Source of the DNA: Colocasia esculenta
Taxonomy: Eukaryota > Streptophyta > Magnoliopsida > Alismatales > Araceae
Direction: 5' to 3'
Assembly (NCBI GenBank): GCA_014218235.1
Contig: CM024755.1
Span: 159,395,941 to 159,459,940, forward strand
DNA: 64,000 nucleotides
The position numbers and the translations under genes were made by a program. The notes beneath the pieces are model-generated. The model was not told the DNA's origin. It made no database searches and saw only the letters and a list, made by a program, of their open reading frames with translations. Shown piece by piece: positions 57,145 to 64,000 of the stretch; within the stretch, counting starts at the first letter, position 1, and the number at the start of each line of letters is the position of its first letter.

Positions 57145-58646
57145 TATATATTATTGTTCATATTAAATTCACGAGATGTAACATATATACAATTTTGCAG
57201 GGACTGCCTCCCCGTCCACGCCGGTCGTCCAGGCGACAGGTATACGTATATATTGTTGTTCAATTTAAATTCATATTTTCTAATGTGTATATAATTTTGC
57301 AGGGACCGCCTCCCTGCCGACCACGCGAGTAGTGCCACCTTTCCCTTCTTCCTCACCACCAGGTACATGTATGTTTCAATAGATTAGTATGTTTGTTTTC
57401 TTGCAATTTATACAATAATAGTGTACTAAATTGTTTTCAACAGAGGTGGAGAGCCAGCATCCAGCAGTTGAGGAGGGGCCTCAGCTACCAGGACGGCAGC
57501 CATGCTAGATCTCAGGGTAAAGTTGATCACTTCAAACTTACTGTATTTGTTATTTATGTTATCCATTTCATGTACAAAATTAATGTGCAATTGCAGGGGG
57601 AAGATAGATCCCGGTTCTGCTTCCCGCTATATTACGTCGCTGGTCCACGCACATATTCCAGGACCAGTGGATGCATGGAGAGAGTTCCCGGTGCCCGTCC
57701 GGGATTTATTATTTGACATGTTCACGGTATTTTTATTTCTTTATTTAATTACTATCTCTGTTAGTGCAGAAAGTTGAGTAATTTTATTTCTTTACAGTGG
57801 AGGTTCGCGTTCACGAGACCCGAGGATCTCCCTCGAGCTCGAGCCGTCTGGGAGTCTACTGCCCAGACTAATTTAAGAAAGTCGATGTGGGAAACCCGGG
57901 ACAAGGCAATGAAGACCACAGGCAACCGGGATCCTATGGCTTGGCTGGATTACGGCCCTATTTGGCTGAGGAGGGACTATTGGGAGTCCCTTTGTGAGCG
58001 TTGGGCTGCTGGACCATGGCAGGAGCGGTCACAGGCGGCAAAACGCAACCGATCATCCATTCCGGAGAAGAATGTGCATACTAGTGGGTCCGTATCTTAT
58101 GCAACCCACAACCAAAAATTGGTAAGCATATTATTGTTCAATTGCTTAATACATTGATTATTATTGTGAAACTAACTAATTTTTTTGAATTGTAAGCATC
58201 ACGAGCTCGAGCGTGCCCCTACTTTTCGCGAGTTATTTGATCGGACTCATAAGCGGAAGGGGACGGATGACTATGTTAGCGAGACCTACGACAGGACGAT
58301 GGCAGAGCGCTATGCAGAGGGCACTCCCCAGCCAGACTTGGATCTGGAGGCTTGGGTCGACGTAGTGGGAGGGCCGAGGAAGGGTCGAGTGTACGGTTTT
58401 GGGGACAGCCTGGATACTCATCCAATGTTGTCCTCATATGCGAGTTCGATCGCTCCTCCGGCATACGCGAGTTCATCTGCTGCGCCCCCCGTCAGTGGTG
58501 TAGAGGAGATTAGAGACCTCATTCGGGAAGAGCTACGGGCACAGCTACAGACACAGCAAGCAGAGCTACAGACGCAATTCGGCGATATGGTTTAGCAGTT
58601 GATCTCAGCCATGCAGGGAGTATGCCCCACACAACCAGCACCTCAG

Positions 58647-58757
58647 GTCAGTATTAGTATCAATTTCATATACTTTGGATGAGATGAAACCACTAAAGAA
58701 TGTCAACAGGGAAAAAAAAGAAATCTAAATTAATTAACCTAACATAAGTGTAAAGGG
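58647..58757. other. Boundary between the CACTA second gene and the tandem array
   Basis: Intron-like AT-rich sequence with AATTAATTAACC near 58730. No gene. The first degenerate array unit begins at about 58758. Confidence 0.5.
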
Positions 58758-61700
58758 CGTTCAATTGACGGATCATAAAAAAACCTAAGTCTAAAGGGTC
58801 AAAAAACACAACCCGGGGGTCCAGAATCCCAAATAGGGATCGGATCGGCGTGCCGTTTTCTCGGACACGACCGGGTGGGTTAAAATGACGTGTGGGAACT
58901 GACGGAATCTAATTTGGATCTCCGGATTGGGTTGGGCATTGAAATGATGGATCTAAAAAACAGCTAAGTATATATAAAGGGCTAAAACCTACAACCCAGG
59001 GGTCCAAAATCCCAAATAGGGATCGGATCGGTGTGCGGTTTTCTCCGACACCACCGGGTGGGTTAAAGTGACGTGTGGGAACTGACGGAATCCAATTTGG
59101 ATCTCCGGATTATGTTCGGCGTTGAAATGATGGATCTAAAAAACAGCCAAGTATATATAAAGGGCTAAAACCTACAACCCGGGGGTCCAAAATCCCAAAT
59201 AGGGATCGGATCGGCGTGCCGTTTTCTCCGACACGACCGGGTGGGTTAAAGTGACGTGTGGGAACTGACAGAATCCAATTTGGATCTCCGGATTGGGTTG
59301 GGCATTGAAATGACGGATCTAAAAAACAGCCAAGTATATATAAAGGGTCAAAACACACAACCCGGGGGCCCAAAATCCCAAATAGGGATCGGATCGGCGT
59401 GCCGTTTGCTCCGATACGACCGGGTGGGTTAAAGTGACATGTGGGAACTGACGGAATCCAATTTGGATCTCCAGATTGGGTTGGGCATTGAAATGGCGGG
59501 TCTAAAAAACAGCCAAGTATATATAAACGGCTAAAACCTACAACCCGGGGGTCCAAAATCGCAAATAGGGATCGGATCGACGTGCCGTTTTCTCCAACAC
59601 GACCGGGTGGGTTAAAGTGATGTGTGGGAACTGACGGAATCCAATTTGGATCTCCGGATTGTGTTCGGTATTGAAATGACGAATCTAAAAAACAACCAAG
59701 TATATATAAAGGCTAAAACCTACAACCCGGAGGTCCAAAATCCCAAATAGGGATCGGATCGGCATGCCGTTTTCTCTGACACGACTGGGTGGGTTAAAGT
59801 GATGTGTGGGAACTGACGGAATCCAATTTAGATCTCCATATTGGGTTGGGCATTGAAATGACGGATCTAAAAAACATCCAAGTATATATAAAGGGGTAAA
59901 ACCTACAACCTGGGTGTCCAAAATCCCAAATAGGGATCGGATCGGCGTGCCGTTTTCATCGACATGACCGGGTGAGTTAAAGTGACGTGTGGGAACTGAC
60001 GGAATCCAATTTGGATCTCCAGATTGGGTTGGGCATTGAAATGACGGATCTAAAAAATAGCCAAGTATATATAAAGGGATAAAACCTACAACCCGGGGGT
60101 CCAAAATCCCAAATAGGGATCGGATCGGCATGCCGTTTTCTCCGACATGACCGGGTGTGTTAAAGTGAGGTGTGAGAACTGACGGAATCCAATTTGGATC
60201 TCCGGATTGTGTTCGGCATTTAAATGACGGATCTATAAAACAGCCAAGTATATATAAACCGCTAAAACCTACAACCCGGGGGTCCAAAATCCCAAATAGG
60301 GATCGGATCGGCGTGCCGTTTTCTCCAACACGACCGGGTGGGTTAAAGTGAGGTGTGGGAACAGACAGAATCCAATTTGGATCTCCGGATTGTGTTCGGC
60401 ATTGAAATGACGAATCTAAAAAATAGCCACATATATATAAACGGCTAAAACCTACAACCCGGGGGTCCAAAATCCCAAATAGGGATCGGATCGGCGTGCC
60501 GTTTTCTCCAACACGACCGGGTGGGTTAAAGTGACGTGTGGGAACTGACAGAATCTAATTTGGATCTCCGGATTGTGTTCGGCATTGAAATGACGAATCT
60601 AAAAAATAGCCAAGTATATATAAAGGGCCAAAACCTACAACTCGGAGGTCCAAAATCCCAAATAGGGATCGGATCGGCGTGCCGTTTTCTCTAACACGAC
60701 TGGGTGGGTTAAAGTGATGTGTGGGAACTGACGGAATCCAATTTAGATCTCCATACTGGGTTGGGCATTGAAATGACGGATCTAAAAAACAGCCAAGTAT
60801 ATATAAAGGGGTAAAACCTACAACCCGGGTGTCCAAAATCCCAAATAGGGATCGGATCGGCGTGCCGTTTTCATCGACATGACCGGGTGGGTTAAAGTGA
60901 CGTGTGGGAACTGACGGAATCCAATTTGGATCTCCAGATTGGGTTGGGCATTGAAATGACGGATCTAAAAAACAGCCAAGTATATATAAAGGGATAAAAC
61001 CTACAACCCGGGGGTTCAAAATCCCAAATAGGGATCGGATCGGCATGCCGTTTTCTCCGACATGACCGGGTGTGTTAAAGTAAGGTGTGAGAACTGACGG
61101 AATCCAATTTGGATCTCCGGATTGTGTTCGGCATTGAAATGACGGATCTATAAAACAGCCAAGTATATATAAACGGCTAAAACCTACAACCCGGGGGTCC
61201 AAAATCCCAAATAGGGATCGGATCGGCGTGCCGTTTTCTGCGACACGATCGGGTGGGTTAAAGTGACGTGCGGGAACTGACAGAATCCAATTTAGATCTC
61301 CGGATTGGGTTGGGCATTGAAATGACGGATCTAAAAAATAGCCAAGTGTATATAAAGGGCTAAAACCTACAACTCGGGTGTCCAAAATCCCAAATAGGGA
61401 TCGGATCGGCGTGACGTTTTCTCCGACACAATCGGGTGGGTTAAAGTGACGTGCGGGAACTGACAGAATCCAATTTGGATCTCCGGATTGGGTTGGGCAT
61501 TGAAATGACGGGTCTAAAAAACAGCCAAGTATATATAAACGACTAAAACCTACAACCCGGGGGTCCAAAATCCCAAATAGGGATAGGATCGGTGTGCCGT
61601 TTTCTCCGACACGACCGGGTGGGTTAAAGTGACGTGTGGGAACTGACGGAATCCAATTTGGATCTCTGGATTGTGTTGGGCATTGAAATGATGGATCTAA

Positions 61701-64000
61701 AAATCAGCCAAGTATATATAAAGGGTCAAAACACATAACCCGGGGGTCCAAAATCCCAACCAGGGATCGGATCGGTGTGCCGTTTTCTCCGACACGACCG
61801 GGTGGGTTAAAGTGACGTTTGGGAACTGACGGAATCCAATTTAGATCTCCGGATTGGGTTGGGCATTGAAATGACGGATCTAAAAAACAGTCAAGTACAT
61901 ATAAAGGGTCAAAACACACAACCCGAGGGTCCAAATTCCCAAATAGGGATCGGATCGGTGTGCCGATTTCTCGGACACGACCAGGTAGGTTAAAGTGATG
62001 TGTGGGAACTGACGGAATCCAATTTGGATTTCCGGATTGGGTTGGACTTTGAAATGACCGATCTAAAAAACAGCCAAGTATATATAAAGGGCTAAAACCT
62101 ACAACCCGGGGGTCCAAAATCCCAAATAGGGATCAGATCGGCGTGCCGTTTTCACCGACACGACCGAGTGGGTTAAAGTGACGTGTGAGAACTGACAGAA
62201 TCGAATTTGGATCTCCGGATTGTGTTCGGCGTTGAAATGACGGATCTAAAAAACAGCCAAGTATATATAAAGGGCTAAAACCTACAACTCGGGGGTCCAA
62301 AATCCCAAATAGGGATCGGATCGGCGTGTCGTTTTCTCCGACACGACCGGGTGGGTTAAAATAACGTGTGGGAACTGACGGAATCCAATTTGGATCTCCG
62401 GATTGTGTTCGCCGTTGAAATGATGGATCTAAAAAACAGCCAAGCATATATAAAGGGCCAAAACCTACAACCCGGGTTCCAAAATCCCAAATAGGTATCG
62501 GATCGGCGTGCCGTTTTCTTCGACACGACTGGGTGGGTTATAGTGACGTGTGGGAACTGACAGAATCCAATTTGGATCTCCGGATTGTGTTGGACATTGA
62601 AATGACGGATCTAAAAAACAACCAAGTATATATAAAGGGTCAAAACACACAACCCGGGGGTCCAAAATCCCAAATAGGGATCGGATCCGCGTGCCGTTTT
62701 CTCGGACACGACCGGGTGGGTTAAAGTGACGTGTGGGAACTGACGGAATCCAATTTGGATCTCCGGATTGTGTTCGTCGTTGAAATGACGGATCTAAAAA
62801 ACAACCAATTATATATAAACGGCTAAAACCTACAACCCGGGGGTCCTAAATCCCAAATAGGGATCGGATCGGCGTGCCGTTTTCTCCAACACGACCGGGT
62901 GGGTTAAAGTGACGTGTGGGAAGTGACGGAATCCAATTTGGATCTCCGAATTTGGTTGGGCATTGAAATGAAGGATCTAAAAAATAGCCAAGTATATATA
63001 AAGTGTCTAAACACACAACCTGGGGGTCCAAAATCTCAAATAGGGATCGGATCGGTGTGCCATTTTCTCCGACACGACCGGGTGGGTTAAAGTGACGTGT
63101 GGGAACTGACAGAATCCAATTTGGATCTCCGGATTGGGTTGGGCATTGAAATGACGGATCTAAAAAACAGCCAAGTATATATAAAGGGCTAAAACCTACA
63201 ACCCGGGGGTCCAAAATCCCAAATAGGGATCGGATCGGCATGTCGTTTTCTCCGACACGACCGGGTGGGTTAAAGTGACATGTGGGAACTGACGGAATCC
63301 AATTTGGATCTTCGGATTGTGTTCGACATTGAAATGACGGATCTAAAAAATAGCCAACCTACAACCCGGGGGTCCAAAATTCCAAATAGGGATTGGATCG
63401 GCGTGTCGTTTTCTCCTACACTACCGGGTGGGTTAAAGTGACGTGTGGGAACTTACGGAATCCAATTTGGATCTCCGGATTGGGTTGGGCATTGAAATGA
63501 CGGATCTAAAAAACAGTCATGTATATATAAACGGCTAAAACCTACAACTTGGGGGTCTAAAATCCCAAATAGGGATCAGATCGGCATGCCGTTTTCTCCG
63601 ACACGACCGGGTGGGTTAAAGTGACGTGTGGGAACTGACGAAATCCAATTTGGATCTCCGGATTGGGTTGGGCATTGAAATGACGGATCTAAAAAACAGC
63701 CAAGTATATATAAAGGGCTAAAACCTACAACTCGGGGGTCCAAAATCCCAAATAGGGATCGGATCGGCATGTCGTTTTCTCCGACAAGACCTGGTGGGTT
63801 AAAGTGACATGTGGGAATGGACGGAATCAAATTTGGATCTTCGAATTGTGTTCGACATTGAAATGACGGATCTAAAAAATAGCCAAGCTACAACCCGGGG
63901 GTCCAAAATCCCAAATAGGGATCGGATCGGCGTGTCGTTTTCTCCTACACGACCGGGTGAGTTAAAGTGACGTGTGGGAACTTACGGAATCTAATTTGGA
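58758..64000. repeat. 183-bp tandem array, about 28 copies, runs off the window
   Basis: The landmark GATCGGATCGG recurs at 58838, 59021, 59204 and 59387, exactly 183 bp apart, and continues to the window end. Each unit has the order ATCGGATCGGCGTGCCG, CACGACCGGGTGGG, GTGACGTGTGGGAACTGACG, GGATCTCCGGATTG, AAGTATATATAAA. Two late copies (near 63355 and 63885) lack most of the TATATAAA segment. Because 183 is 61 codons, minus-strand frames stay open for up to 337 codons; these are artefacts. It begins downstream of the CACTA second gene and may be an internal array of that element or its right subterminal region. Confidence 0.93.

Larger units (their letters stand above)
44050..58646 (+). pseudogene. 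Second CACTA gene (Transposase_24-like), multi-exon, split by element A
   Basis: Exons inferred from open frames and GT/AG borders: 44050-44122 (MVRGGRSRTVST), 57201-57239, 57303-57362, 57444-57516, 57597-57726 (HIPGPVDAWREFPVPVRDLLFDMFT), 57798-58121 (RARAVWESTAQTNLRKSMWE), 58197-58646 (APTFRELFDRTHKRK). The last two match the Ptta/En/Spm plant transposase family (Transposase_24), proposed to act like TNPA as the DNA-binding partner of TNP2. Element A sits in intron 1. A TAG at 58592-58594 interrupts the last visible exon, but the frame continues to a splice-donor-like CAG/GTCAGT at 58647. Any further exons would lie beyond the 183-bp array. Confidence 0.75.
13612..64000 (+). mobile_element. 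Element E: CACTA (En/Spm) transposon, right end outside window
   Basis: The left end reads CACCACAAGGAAAAGCGCC, a variant of the CACTACAAGAAAA terminus. It is followed by the CCGACGG / CCGTCGG subterminal repeats typical of CACTA elements. Its genes, TNP2-type transposase (40251-43931) and a second gene with a Transposase_24-like domain (44050-58646), are both on + and follow in the usual order. Sireviruses C, D and A are inserted in it with clean 5-bp duplications. The link between terminus and genes across C and D is inferred: the same GC-rich minisatellite flanks and separates C and D. Without its insertions the visible part would be about 14.7 kb, of which 5.2 kb is the satellite array. 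Confidence 0.7.

Noticed and set aside
59110..63830. Series of minus-strand open frames up to 337 codons with a repeated peptide
   Set aside because: The 183-bp unit equals 61 codons, so stops are avoided by phase. There is no start context and no conservation of frame over sequence.

Overview
The window is plant nuclear DNA made almost entirely of nested transposable elements. The evidence is Ty1/copia retrotransposons primed by initiator-Met tRNA (TGGTATCAGAGC), env-like third ORFs typical of the Sirevirus (SIRE1/Maximus) lineage, a CACTA (En/Spm) transposon, and gene scraps matching plant proteins (a HIG1-domain exon and a GSO-like leucine-rich-repeat stretch). I see no intact host gene, rRNA, tRNA or CRISPR array. 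I cannot name the species; an angiosperm is the safe statement.

Layout. 1-6316: old LTR remnants. One LTR family carries ATCGTT arrays (38-1660, and a solo LTR at 2907-4953 with target-site duplication ATCGG). Another carries a TTCGACT...AGTCGGAG array (about 1661-5480) and is followed by an env-like C-terminal relic. 6317-13611: the 3' half of a minus-strand Sirevirus, element B (LTR end, polypurine tract, long env-like gene, RNase H, RT end). Its env-like gene is split by a 1744-bp solo LTR, element G (7092-8835, duplication GCTGG). At 13612 B's RT is cut by the left end of a CACTA element, E, which appears to run to the right edge of the window and beyond.

Within E, left to right: subterminal CCGACGG repeats; a CT-rich leader; a GC-rich minisatellite hit twice by the same Sirevirus family, C (+, 14371-25602, duplication GCCCC) and D (-, 25670-37126, duplication CCTCC); two captured host-gene fragments (37382-37710); a large hairpin; a decayed TNP2 transposase (40251-43931); and a second multi-exon transposase gene. 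Intron 1 of that second gene holds a third Sirevirus, A (-, 44155-57144, duplication TATAT). Its later exons lie at 57201-58646. A 183-bp tandem array then fills 58758-64000.

The most interesting signal is regulatory. In C and D the 10-bp palindrome CTGTCGACAG occurs about 45 times, almost always as pairs 21-22 bp apart. Each LTR has four pairs with a period of about 82 bp, upstream of a TATA box. The same pair + CGRCGG + TATA + GCATCC layout recurs inside the elements about 175-200 bp before the env-like ORF, which looks like a second, internal promoter for that gene. The other LTR families carry analogous but different short-motif arrays in the same place.

All coding genes are decayed to some degree. 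The cleanest are D's RT-RNase H (561 codons) and D's env-like ORF (410 codons). No element in the window looks autonomous.
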